From Paracoccaceae bacterium (GTDB taxonomy: Bacteria > Pseudomonadota > Alphaproteobacteria > Rhodobacterales > Rhodobacteraceae): a DNA stretch of 37,790 nt. The stretch's first letter is position 1. Each line of letters opens with the position of its first letter. The notes under the pieces were generated by a model, which saw only the letters and a program-made list of their open reading frames with translations, had not been told where the DNA came from and searched no databases. This document shows, one piece after another, positions 7,694 to 14,216 of the stretch. The stretch spans positions 1 through 37,790 of the forward strand of contig CACDPP010000020.1 of NCBI GenBank assembly GCA_902554705.1, given 5' to 3'. Position numbers and translations under genes: made by a program.

Positions 7694-8014
7694 TTAAATT
7701 GGTGTTGCCCCAGACTCACTTCTCCAAAAAAGTCCATCTTTCTTCTTATGCACCATTAATAAGGCTTCCTTGTCTCCTGATGCGTAAGTATTGAAAGAAT
7801 GTGTTACCAAGATTTCATCATTTTCATAAATACAACGTTGGTTTTCACGTTTGATTGACTTAATCAGTTTTGACCATTCTTCTGGGTCGGCACTGCCTTT
7901 GCGGTGAACTTTACCAGAGGAATGCATAAGAAATTCCCAGTCATCATGTAAACATTCACGCCATGAATTTACGTCACCCTCATCTTGTGCTTTTACCATC
8001 TTTTCGAATAGCAT
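7694..8014 (-). CDS. SnoaL/NTF2-like small protein, paralogue of 4459-4788
   Basis: A 106-residue protein starting MLFEKMVKAQDEGDVNSW. It matches the protein at 4459-4788 in the central CIYENDEILVTHS and the end KKKDGLFWRSESGATPI. AAGGAGGA before the ATG is the strongest ribosome site in the cluster, suggesting good expression. It is the second gene of the minus-strand run, 28 bases after the GYD protein. An NTF2-like fold is inferred from pattern; catalytic residues cannot be assigned. Confidence 0.7.
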   Translation of the reverse strand: MLFEKMVKAQDEGDVNSWRECLHDDWEFLMHSSGKVHRKGSADPEEWSKLIKSIKRENQRCIYENDEILVTHSFNTYASGDKEALLMVHKKKDGLFWRSESGATPI

Positions 8015-8042
8015 AGTGTCCTCCTTCTATATGTTTTTGGAT

Positions 8043-8372
8043 TCATTCTGTAGGTGGGGTATATTCTAGACCAGCCGCCTTTGTTGTGGCCGCAACTACA
8101 TCTTCACCAGTGTAGCAATGAACAGTTTTAACATCTGAAATAGCTCCTCCAGCCATTCCCTTAACAACAACGCTCAAATAGTCCGTTAACTCATCAAAAT
8201 CACTGATTATCACTGCATCATGTTCTTGACCTATCATACCATAAAAACCTAAAAATTTGCCACCAGCTTCCTCAACTAAAGCTCTCATAGCAGGTTCTCT
8301 ATTCTGCTTTTTTTCGATGATGCTCATATTGGCTTCCATTGTGTAACTAATAAATGTCATTCGAACAGCCAT
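8043..8372 (-). CDS. GYD-domain small protein
   Basis: A 109-residue protein of the GYD type, another ferredoxin-like dimeric fold of unknown function. Hallmarks: an N-terminal strand (MTFISYTMEANMSII), RALVEEAGGKFLGFYGMIGQEHDAVIISDFD (quoted in two parts: RALVEEAGGKFLGFYGM and GQEHDAVIISDFD), and the C-terminal VKTVHCYT. I start it at ATG 8372 because GGGAGA lies 6 bases upstream; the longer frame to 8411 lacks a site. It is the first gene of the six-gene minus-strand run. The upstream region carries a perfect 10-bp palindrome. Confidence 0.75.
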   Translation of the reverse strand: MAVRMTFISYTMEANMSIIEKKQNREPAMRALVEEAGGKFLGFYGMIGQEHDAVIISDFDELTDYLSVVVKGMAGGAISDVKTVHCYTGEDVVAATTKAAGLEYTPPTE

Positions 8373-8440
8373 TTTATGTCTCCCATGATTGTTGCAATTT
8401 GAAACTATCATGAGATTGTAACAAAGATATTAACATCGGT

Positions 8441-8450
8441 CTGACGTCAG
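8441..8450. promoter_or_regulatory. Palindrome CTGACGTCAG upstream of the small-protein run
   Basis: A perfect 10-bp palindrome about 70 bases upstream of ATG 8372. On the minus strand a TACAAT-like -10 sits about 20 bases closer to the gene. The position suits an operator or activator site for the six-gene run 8372-6341. The binding protein is unknown and no regulator gene is next to it. Confidence 0.35.
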
Positions 8451-8483
8451 GTCATTTCACTGAGTTATAAATTTTTTGCTTAT

Positions 8484-8531
8484 TTAATAGGCAGTTTCCA
8501 ATGCCTGAAGTCTTTCCTCTATCTCGCTTAG
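8484..8531 (-). pseudogene. Second fragment of the phage-like gene
   Basis: Sixteen minus-strand codons, LSEIEERLQALETAY then stop, match the tail of the fragment at 616-738 (LTEIEERLQVLETANA) in 12 of the first 14 positions. On its upstream side it joins GTAGCCCCAT and then repeat R3. It links the repeats to the element that truncates dapF. Confidence 0.5.
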
Positions 8532-8532
8532 C

Positions 8533-8610
8533 TGATGGGGCTACAATTTATTTTGCTATCTCCTGATCAGGTGGTGGGGGCAAAAAATAGCAGCGGTTAG
8601 GTTGCTAAGC
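8533..8610 (+). repeat. Dispersed module-boundary repeat, copy R3
   Basis: The right half matches R1/R2: GTGGTGGGGGCAAAAAATAG, then CAGCGGTTAGGTTGCTAAG. The left half differs from R1/R2/R4 and instead resembles R5: ATGGGGCTACAATTTATTTTGC. It follows the GYD module and lies 32 bases from the stop of the cysteine-synthase-like gene. GCAGAGTACC after it echoes the DNA after R2. Confidence 0.8.
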
Positions 8611-8641
8611 GCGTAAAGCTTTGCTGAAAATGCAGAGTACC

Positions 8642-9553
8642 TTAGTTCAGATATTTAAGGCCACTATCGCAACCTAGTGTAACCACATTTTCGTGCGGTG
8701 ACATTTTTTTAGCCAGTTTAATTGCACCAACAACATTTAAACCTGTTGAAGTCCCACAAAAAATACCATGCCTTACTGCCAGAATATTCCTCATTTCAAA
8801 TGCTTCATCTTGGTCGATAGCTAAAATCTCGTCGACTTTTTGATCATCTAGAAATGGCGGATAAAATCCTACACCTATGCCTTCAACTTTATGAGGGCCG
8901 CCCTTCCCTGTAGTCAATAAGGGCGATTGTGAAGGCTCCAGAGCCACTGTTTTAGGGAATAAACCTGATGCGTTTAAACCACTTAAAGTTCCCATTAATG
9001 CACCACCTGTACCGACTGATGCACACAATAAGTCCACTTTCTGATCAATTTGACCTGCGATCTCTATTCCCATTGGCTCATAACCACGAACAACATCTTT
9101 TGAACCGAATTGGTCTGCATAAAACCCATCCAATTCTTGTACTTTGTCTGCACAAATAGTTTTCATTTCTTGAATAAGTTCTGGTGTAATACCTCTACCA
9201 TAAGATGAAACCGTTATGACTTCTGCGCCAAATGCTTCCATAGTGCGCCGTTTTAGATCTGAGAAAGCATCAGAGAACACGGCCATAAAATTGATGCCAG
9301 CACTTGCACAAGCAAATGCTAGGGCAGAACCCGTACTACCGCCCGTATACTCAATGACAGTCTGCTTTTCTGTTAGGTCACCTCTGGCTAGGGCATTACC
9401 TATTACAGAAATTGCCATTCTATCTTTGAAAGATCCAGTTGGATTACCACTTTCAACTTTCAGCCATACTGATGCGCAATTATCAGTTTCAGGCAAATTT
9501 AATTTAATAAGAGGTGTATTACCTACCTGTGAATATGCACTGGGTATAATCAT
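8642..9553 (-). CDS. Cysteine synthase/cystathionine beta-synthase-family PLP enzyme
   Basis: A 303-residue fold-type II PLP enzyme. It has the N-terminal SQVGNTPLIKL, the Schiff-base Lys in PTGSFKDRMA, the phosphate- and substrate-loop EYTGGSTGSALA, and the glycine-rich CASVGTGGALMG. Such enzymes replace a beta-substituent on serine derivatives, for example O-acetylserine to cysteine. The length fits CysK/CysM-like proteins, but I do not see enough to choose between cysteine synthase, a cystathionine synthase or a specialised beta-replacement enzyme. It is a single-gene module between R3 and R4, so it may be a cargo paralogue of the housekeeping cysK. Start MIIPSAYSQVGNTPL agrees with the family. 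Confidence 0.88.
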   Translation of the reverse strand: MIIPSAYSQVGNTPLIKLNLPETDNCASVWLKVESGNPTGSFKDRMAISVIGNALARGDLTEKQTVIEYTGGSTGSALAFACASAGINFMAVFSDAFSDLKRRTMEAFGAEVITVSSYGRGITPELIQEMKTICADKVQELDGFYADQFGSKDVVRGYEPMGIEIAGQIDQKVDLLCASVGTGGALMGTLSGLNASGLFPKTVALEPSQSPLLTTGKGGPHKVEGIGVGFYPPFLDDQKVDEILAIDQDEAFEMRNILAVRHGIFCGTSTGLNVVGAIKLAKKMSPHENVVTLGCDSGLKYLN

Positions 9554-9617
9554 TCTCTAGCAAGCCTTATGCGATGGTAAGCCATGAAATTGCTATTAAA
9601 AATATAAATTATCTGTT

Positions 9618-9668
9618 GCCTAGCACAAGTACATATACCCAGGGTACCTGGCTGGGCCTTTTATTTTT
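9618..9668 (+). terminator. Hairpin with T tail next to R4
   Basis: GCCTAGC pairs with GCTGGGC (one wobble pair) across an inner CCAGGGTACCTGG palindrome, followed by CCTTTTATTTTTT. It corresponds in place and sequence to the terminator next to R2, which supports its being part of the repeated unit. Confidence 0.5.
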
Positions 9669-9670
9669 TG

Positions 9671-9776
9671 GAGGAAACGCTGGGGAAACATTCTACCGTA
9701 CTTTCAGTAGATTAAGGGGTGGGTGTCAAAAACTAGCAGCTGTTAGGTTGCTAAGATATTGCTCTCAAATTTTTTG
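9671..9776 (+). repeat. Dispersed module-boundary repeat, copy R4
   Basis: Full-length copy: GAGGAAACGCTGGGGAAACA, TTAAGGGGTGGGTGTCAAAA, then CTAGCAGC-TGTTAG-GTTGCTAAG and ATATTGCTCTCAAATTTTTT. It lies between the cysteine-synthase-like gene and the membrane-protein gene. Confidence 0.85.
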
Positions 9777-9861
9777 CGTAAGATTTCTTTATTCTTGAAA
9801 TATGTTTCATCGATGACTGCAGTTGCCAAGGATCAACAATTAACACCTGTAAATTGTGAAG

Positions 9862-10032
9862 TCAGGTTAATCCAAAAAGAACATTCAGTTGCGGAAAAAA
9901 CCAGTTTCGAACTGTGAAAATCAAATAGAGCAAAGAAAATGCGGTAAGAAACAAAACAATCAGACCTATTAGCAGCAGAGCATCTCTTAAATTCAAGAAG
10001 ACGGTTCGTAGCGTCACTTGATTAGAATACAT
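9862..10032 (-). CDS. Short membrane protein or split C-terminus of the gene at 10034-11008
   Basis: Fifty-six codons from ATG 10032, MYSNQVTLRTVFLNLRDALL, with one strong membrane segment (LLLIGLIVLFLTAFSLLYLI). It begins one base after the stop of the larger membrane-protein gene. The two ends share a near-repeat: AAATGTATTCTACATCAAG at the upstream gene's end and AAATGTATTCTAATCAAG at this start, 28 bases apart. A 28-bp tandem duplication could have split one longer gene by shifting frame and adding a stop. Alternatively it is a real coupled small gene. I lean slightly to the split. Confidence 0.4.
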   Translation of the reverse strand: MYSNQVTLRTVFLNLRDALLLIGLIVLFLTAFSLLYLIFTVRNWFFPQLNVLFGLT

Positions 10033-10033
10033 T

Positions 10034-11008
10034 TTATGAAAAACTTGATGTAGAATACATTTCACAAAAAATGATTATGCCTGTCGGTAAAACTGGCGCA
10101 AACAATAATACTTTCACTGGAAATATGGTTACAGGGTCAAGAGCTAGTTGGTTGGAAAATAGTAATCCCATAAAAAAGAAAAAATAGGCTACCAATGAAT
10201 AAAGAAAAAATAGAACCTTGTAACGGCCATGGTTTATTATCAGCTTTTTAGTTTGAGGATTCCAATAAATTTCTTTTTCATATGTGTAATGGTTCCCGGA
10301 AGGTTGTCTCACATTGTATTGCTGTCCATCAACGGTAAATGTCCAGCCCTCAGTTATGGGCACTTTTATTCTTGTTGTACCGCCCTCGGAGCCGCCACTC
10401 GATGTTTCTGTAACTGTATTGTTAGGTCTTGCAGAAACCTTTATCCAACCTTTTTTAAAATATGCTTTTCGCAATCTCCATAATGCTAACAGACTGTATA
10501 GGAACGAACATACAAACAAAATTTTGAAAGTATCATAAAGGAAAAAGCGAAGAGAAAAATAAAAATATAGAGGAAAAAAAAGGAATAAAAAAAATGTAGT
10601 GTAGAATATTTCATTGTTAAAAACATTTTCACCAATTTTAGTGTTTATAGTTTGCTCATTTTCAGGTTTAGGAATATAATCTTCAGGAATTTTAATTGAA
10701 TTGGCTACTTGTTCATTTGAAGGATTTTCTGCTTCCTCATTTGAAGTTTCTTTTGTTCCTTCATTTCCTGTCAGAATATCTATATTTTTTGATAAGTTTT
10801 CCTTATCATCCGTGAGAATTGTAAGCAAAAATATCAACGAAATTATGATCGCGAAAGCCAAAATCGATAAGCTAATCGGGGTTGCATCATTAATATAAGT
10901 TATAATAATGACAGGAGTTGAAAAAAGACAAACAAAGAAAATAGTTCTTACTCTTGCAAAAAACTTTTTATAACTCTCGTCATTTTGATAGTTCTCATCC
11001 TCACTCAT
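10034..11008 (-). CDS. Hypothetical multi-pass inner-membrane protein
   Basis: A 324-residue protein of unknown family. From the N-terminus: a charged start (MSEDENYQNDESYKKF), two membrane helices (about 18-65), an acidic, Asn/Glu-rich cytoplasmic or periplasmic stretch (about 70-130), two more helices (about 135-190), a soluble domain with TEGWTFTVDGQQYNVRQPSG and YTYEKEIYWNP (about 210-270), and two final helices. ATG 11008 is preceded by GGTGAG; the frame extends to 11074 without a better site. It is a single-gene module between R4 and R5. The high Phe/Tyr and A+T content matches the low-GC neighbourhood, not the operon to its right. Confidence 0.6.
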   Translation of the reverse strand: MSEDENYQNDESYKKFFARVRTIFFVCLFSTPVIIITYINDATPISLSILAFAIIISLIFLLTILTDDKENLSKNIDILTGNEGTKETSNEEAENPSNEQVANSIKIPEDYIPKPENEQTINTKIGENVFNNEIFYTTFFLFLFFPLYFYFSLRFFLYDTFKILFVCSFLYSLLALWRLRKAYFKKGWIKVSARPNNTVTETSSGGSEGGTTRIKVPITEGWTFTVDGQQYNVRQPSGNHYTYEKEIYWNPQTKKLIINHGRYKVLFFLYSLVAYFFFFMGLLFSNQLALDPVTIFPVKVLLFAPVLPTGIIIFCEMYSTSSFS

Positions 11009-11148
11009 TTCACGCTCACCATTCTGGATGCAGATTATTACTTTAATGTAGACCTTCCACAAAATTGAGGGCAAACATTTACAGCATTTCCTCTACAGAA
11101 TCCCAAACTAGTGCATAAATTTTACGCATAATTAAGAGCAGTTAGTGG

Positions 11149-11254
11149 CTGGGGCTACACTGGGGCTACGATTTGTTTCGCCGTCTACCGAGCAGGGTGT
11201 GGGGCTAAAAACTAGCAGCTGTTAGGTTACTAAGATGCTGCCCTCACATTTTTC
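11149..11254 (+). repeat. Dispersed module-boundary repeat, copy R5, with tandem 11-bp units
   Basis: Begins with two CTGGGGCTAC units 11 bases apart (11149-11158 and 11160-11169), then GATTTGTTTCGCC. It joins the common right half, GGGTGTGGGGCTAAAAAC, TAGCAGC-TGTTAG-GTTACTA and GATGCTGCCCTCACATTTTT. The left half is shared only with R3. The 11-bp period is one helical turn, as expected for side-by-side protein binding. It is the last copy before the higher-GC operon. Confidence 0.8.
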
Positions 11255-11524
11255 TTTCCTAGGGTTCTTGAAATCATAAAGAGATCTGCTTACCTAACTA
11301 ACAAGGCATTTAATCTTCAACTTGTGCGCTTTGCCATGGTGGCTAAAGCACTAAAGCTGAGGGGCAGTTTATGTGTACCACGAAACACACTTCATTCCTA
11401 TGTCTCCTGAGTTATGCCCTCGTCAGAAATTGAACGAGGTTGTTACCGTTCCTGAATTACCCAAGGGTCTTCTCCATCTGTCATGCTGTCGGTTTGGTTT
11501 GCCCTGATTGTGCATTCTTTAAGG
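11255..11524. other. Noncoding junction between the repeat array and the catabolic operon
   Basis: About 270 bases without a supportable gene. CCTCGT...ACGAGG around 11,417-11,440 could form a 6-pair hairpin beyond the TetR stop, a weak candidate terminator for the minus-strand operon. Composition changes across this stretch, from AT-rich on the left to more balanced on the right. Confidence 0.3.
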
Positions 11525-12142
11525 CTATATTCTGAGACCATTAACAATTAGATCTGAAACTTCATTGATTATCAATTCGGCGTCCAAGTTCTCCTCGGAT
11601 GTTTGACCCAACATGAATTTGGCTTCTTCGGCCAAAACCGCATACTGCTCGGTCAGAGCCCAGATATGAAACTGAAGCAAAATGGGATGAACTTTCCGAA
11701 TTTGGCCTTGATCGATCCATTCGGAAATCTGGATTGCTGCACGCCGAGTGGCTTCGCGGGATCCCATCCAGTGTTTGCGCAGCTGTGCGGCACCACGCAT
11801 GACCTCATGTACAAAAAGCCTGACTTCGGCCGGCCGCTCCAGAGAATATCGGACTTTTCTCACTATGTAATCACGGAAAAACGCTTCAGGACCATTTTCC
11901 AAAGAAACTCCCGCATAAATTACTTCCCAAGTTCTTATAATTTTTTTCAGAACTTCTTCGTACAGTTCTTCTTTGCTGGTTATGTGATAATGTAATTTGG
12001 TCTTAGAAATGCCCGCACGATCCGCAATACCCTGGGTTGACGCACCACGCAAACCGTTTTCAGAGAATTCAAGAATGGCCGCTTTGTGAATTTCCTCCTT
12101 GAGTTCCATTCGCTTTGCTACAAGATCACCGCGACCAGTCAT
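11525..12142 (-). CDS. TetR-family regulator, RutR-like
   Basis: A 205-residue TetR-type repressor. The N-terminal HTH is clear (GASTQGIADRAGISKTKLHY, about residues 34-53), followed by the conserved HITSKEELYEEVL. The C-terminal part (RLFVHEVMRGA, HIWALTEQYAV) resembles the RutR/YcdC ligand domain; RutR regulates pyrimidine catabolism. Its ATG overlaps the RidA stop by four bases (ATGA), with GGAG upstream, so it is the last gene of the nine-gene operon. It most likely controls that operon in response to the substrate or an intermediate. A palindrome near the operon promoter (19259-19279) is the obvious candidate site. Ligand unknown. Confidence 0.85.
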   Translation of the reverse strand: MTGRGDLVAKRMELKEEIHKAAILEFSENGLRGASTQGIADRAGISKTKLHYHITSKEELYEEVLKKIIRTWEVIYAGVSLENGPEAFFRDYIVRKVRYSLERPAEVRLFVHEVMRGAAQLRKHWMGSREATRRAAIQISEWIDQGQIRKVHPILLQFHIWALTEQYAVLAEEAKFMLGQTSEENLDAELIINEVSDLIVNGLRI

Positions 12143-12585
12143 TTTTTCTCCGGAAGAAAGGCGGTTGCTTCAATTTCGATTACAATGTCGTCCGACGGCA
12201 TCATCGCCGAAACCTCAACCACGGTAGATATGGGAAGAGTATTCGGAAAAAACATCCGACGTATATTATTATATCGGGGAAAGTCTGACAGGTTACGAAA
12301 ATACTGCACGAGCTTGAATACGTCATCAATACTACCGCCAGCTTCAGTCATTATCCTGCTAATGCTGTCAAGTACGTACCAACTCTGTGCAAGTACAGGG
12401 CCGTCCTTGATATCGACCGAAAACTCCCCTGTTTTACCGATTGTAGGACCTATCCCATCTGGAAGGTCTTCGAACCCTTTAATAATCTTACCGCTTGCTG
12501 GTTCAACGGCGATCATCCCAGACAGAAAAATGAAATCGCCACGGCGCAGCCAGGAAGAATATCGTGCCAAAGGCTTTGCAATCAT
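12139..12585 (-). CDS. RidA/YjgF-family protein
   Basis: A 148-residue Rid-family protein with GDFIFLSGMIAVEPASGKII, a mid-region SWYVLDSISRIMTEAGGSID and the C-terminal VEVSAMMPSDDIVIEIEATA. Rid proteins are trimers that hydrolyse imines and enamines or related intermediates; RutC of the pyrimidine pathway is a member. The usual catalytic Arg of RidA (in a C-terminal SR.A/ARSAVQV segment) is not evident at the matching place (ISTVVEVSAM), so it is more like the Rid2-7 groups or RutC-like forms. It starts 5 bases after the oxidoreductase gene and overlaps the TetR gene. In this operon it probably clears an unstable imine or amide produced by the oxidase or amidohydrolase (inference). Confidence 0.85.
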   Translation of the reverse strand: MIAKPLARYSSWLRRGDFIFLSGMIAVEPASGKIIKGFEDLPDGIGPTIGKTGEFSVDIKDGPVLAQSWYVLDSISRIMTEAGGSIDDVFKLVQYFRNLSDFPRYNNIRRMFFPNTLPISTVVEVSAMMPSDDIVIEIEATAFLPEKK

Positions 12586-12590
12586 ATTGT

Positions 12591-13187
12591 TTACCTAATT
12601 CTCTTTAACGTTCTCTCAACCCGCTTCAAGAACTTTACCCTATCAGCGTTTGTACTATGATTCATATTATATATTTGGCGCCAAACGACTTTACAACCGG
12701 GTGCAAAAAGCGCTCTCAGACCGCGTGTCCAAAGCCTTCGACCTGGATCACCAATTATCTGGAACCACCACCAAGGAGAACCAGAAGACGTAATGCCAAC
12801 TAAATACCGAATGTTACGCATTTTGGGCTTGGGGCGCTTTTGCTTGGCGTCCGCAACTTCAAAAGCAACGCCTGGAAGCCATACCCGTTCTAACCAGCCC
12901 TTAAGCATCGCTGGAGCGCCATAAAACCAAGTTGGATAGATAACAACCAAAGCCTCAGCCCATTGCAGATTATCAATGTGATCAGAATGCTTCGCTATGA
13001 TCTTATCAGTGTTGAAGAGGTAGTCATCCCACTCTTCTTTAGTGAGGATCGGCTGAAATTTTTCCTGGTATAGGTCATGCATCCGGACTTCGTGGCCTGC
13101 CGCCTTCAAACTACGGCAGGCCATCTCAAAAACCGATGCGCCAAAACTCTCACTGCTTGGGTGACTGAATATCACCAAAACACGCAC
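12591..13187 (-). CDS. Flavodoxin-fold NAD(P)H (quinone) oxidoreductase
   Basis: A 198-residue protein of the NQO/KefF type. It has an N-terminal strand and phosphate loop VLVIFSHPSSESFGAS, WAEALVVIYPTWFYGAPAMLK (quoted as WAEALVVIYP and TWFYGAPAMLKGW), and LVGITSSGSPWWW. These enzymes bind FMN or FAD and pass two electrons from NAD(P)H to quinones or similar acceptors. Start is GTG 13187 (AGAGGC upstream), 14 bases after the binding-protein gene. In this operon it could recycle electrons for the FAD oxidase or reduce a ring intermediate. That role is inference. Confidence 0.82.
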   Translation of the reverse strand: MRVLVIFSHPSSESFGASVFEMACRSLKAAGHEVRMHDLYQEKFQPILTKEEWDDYLFNTDKIIAKHSDHIDNLQWAEALVVIYPTWFYGAPAMLKGWLERVWLPGVAFEVADAKQKRPKPKMRNIRYLVGITSSGSPWWWFQIIGDPGRRLWTRGLRALFAPGCKVVWRQIYNMNHSTNADRVKFLKRVERTLKRIR

Positions 13188-13201
13188 AATCGATGCCTCT
13201 A

Positions 13202-14188
13202 TTATTTCAAATCCATACCAACCTTCTTGTTGACGAACTGATCCGTCGCAACTTTTGCAACATCAACGCTACCATCCTCCAGAATGCCGGTTTTGACTGC
13301 AAGGTCATAAAAGGCCTTAACACGCGCCATATCGATTGCACCGATACCAAACTCTAATTGATTGCCGCTATCTATGATGCCCAAGGACTTTAGCTGTTTA
13401 ACTTCCTTGGCCAGTTTCTCGAGAGTTTGATCAGGGTTCGCTGCGATTATAGCAGCATTTCCAGCCGAATTGTCACCATATAGATAGTTATACCAACCAA
13501 TCGTGGATGCGTCGATGAAGCGCTGAACCAAGTCTGGGTTGTTTTCAACCATCTCAATTCTAGCCTCGATAGTTGTCGAATATGTGCTCCACCCTTGGTC
13601 AGCCAACAAATAGGTTTCCACATCGGCACCAGCTGCAGCCGCATAAATTGGTTCTGCTGTACCATACGCCTGCTGGACCATCTTTTTATCATTCAGAAAG
13701 GCAGCAAGATTATAGCCGTACGGCCGTAAGCTTTCATCCTTGAAGCCATGTGCGGCTGTCATCCATTTCCAAAAACTGAACTGACCGTCTTTTGAAATTA
13801 GAATTTCTGGAGCAGAAGCTAGATCAGCCCAGCCTGAGTAATTACCCTTATGTGCAATAATGGCCTGTGGATCCTTCTCAAAATACGACGCAACTACAAT
13901 TGTAGGAATTTCATTCCTCACACTATCCATTGATAAAAGAAGGTTACCCGTCATTAGGAAGTCGACCTTGCCAGCAGGCAGCATCGGACGGTTGTTCATC
14001 TGTGGACCCCCCATCTGGATATCCACTTCCAATCCGTACTTTTCGTATGTACCATCGGCAAGCGCTTGATAAAAACCGCCATGACCACCTTGAGCCAGCC
14101 AGTTTGTTGCAAAGCTAACCTTATCGTTGGCCCAGCATGTTGATGCAATTAATGAAGCTACAAGCGACACTAGAAATCTAGTTTTCAT
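13202..14188 (-). CDS. ABC transporter substrate-binding protein, NMT1/ThiY-type
   Basis: A 328-residue periplasmic binding protein. The signal peptide MKTRFLVSLVASLIASTCWA leads to the mature start NDKVSFATNWLAQGGHGGFY, the NMT1/THI5 pattern found in binding proteins for formyl-aminopyrimidine (ThiY), other pyrimidines, sulfonates and related small molecules. AAGGGAG sits before ATG 14188, 28 bases after the oxidase gene. It pairs with the permease (16743-17594) and ATPase (17572-18348) of the same operon to form one importer. Substrate cannot be read from the sequence, but the company of deaminase-, creatininase- and Rid-type enzymes favours a nitrogen heterocycle. Confidence 0.88.
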   Translation of the reverse strand: MKTRFLVSLVASLIASTCWANDKVSFATNWLAQGGHGGFYQALADGTYEKYGLEVDIQMGGPQMNNRPMLPAGKVDFLMTGNLLLSMDSVRNEIPTIVVASYFEKDPQAIIAHKGNYSGWADLASAPEILISKDGQFSFWKWMTAAHGFKDESLRPYGYNLAAFLNDKKMVQQAYGTAEPIYAAAAGADVETYLLADQGWSTYSTTIEARIEMVENNPDLVQRFIDASTIGWYNYLYGDNSAGNAAIIAANPDQTLEKLAKEVKQLKSLGIIDSGNQLEFGIGAIDMARVKAFYDLAVKTGILEDGSVDVAKVATDQFVNKKVGMDLK

Positions 14189-14216
14189 TTTTTTCTCCCT
14201 TTAACAGTTTGTTGTT

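Noticed and set aside
3486-11254. Classical integron cassette array with attC sites
   Set aside because: The core contains GTTAGGT, which fits GTTRRRY, but there is no paired RYYYAAC end or long folded attC. Modules include multi-gene runs in both directions, and no IntI gene is visible.
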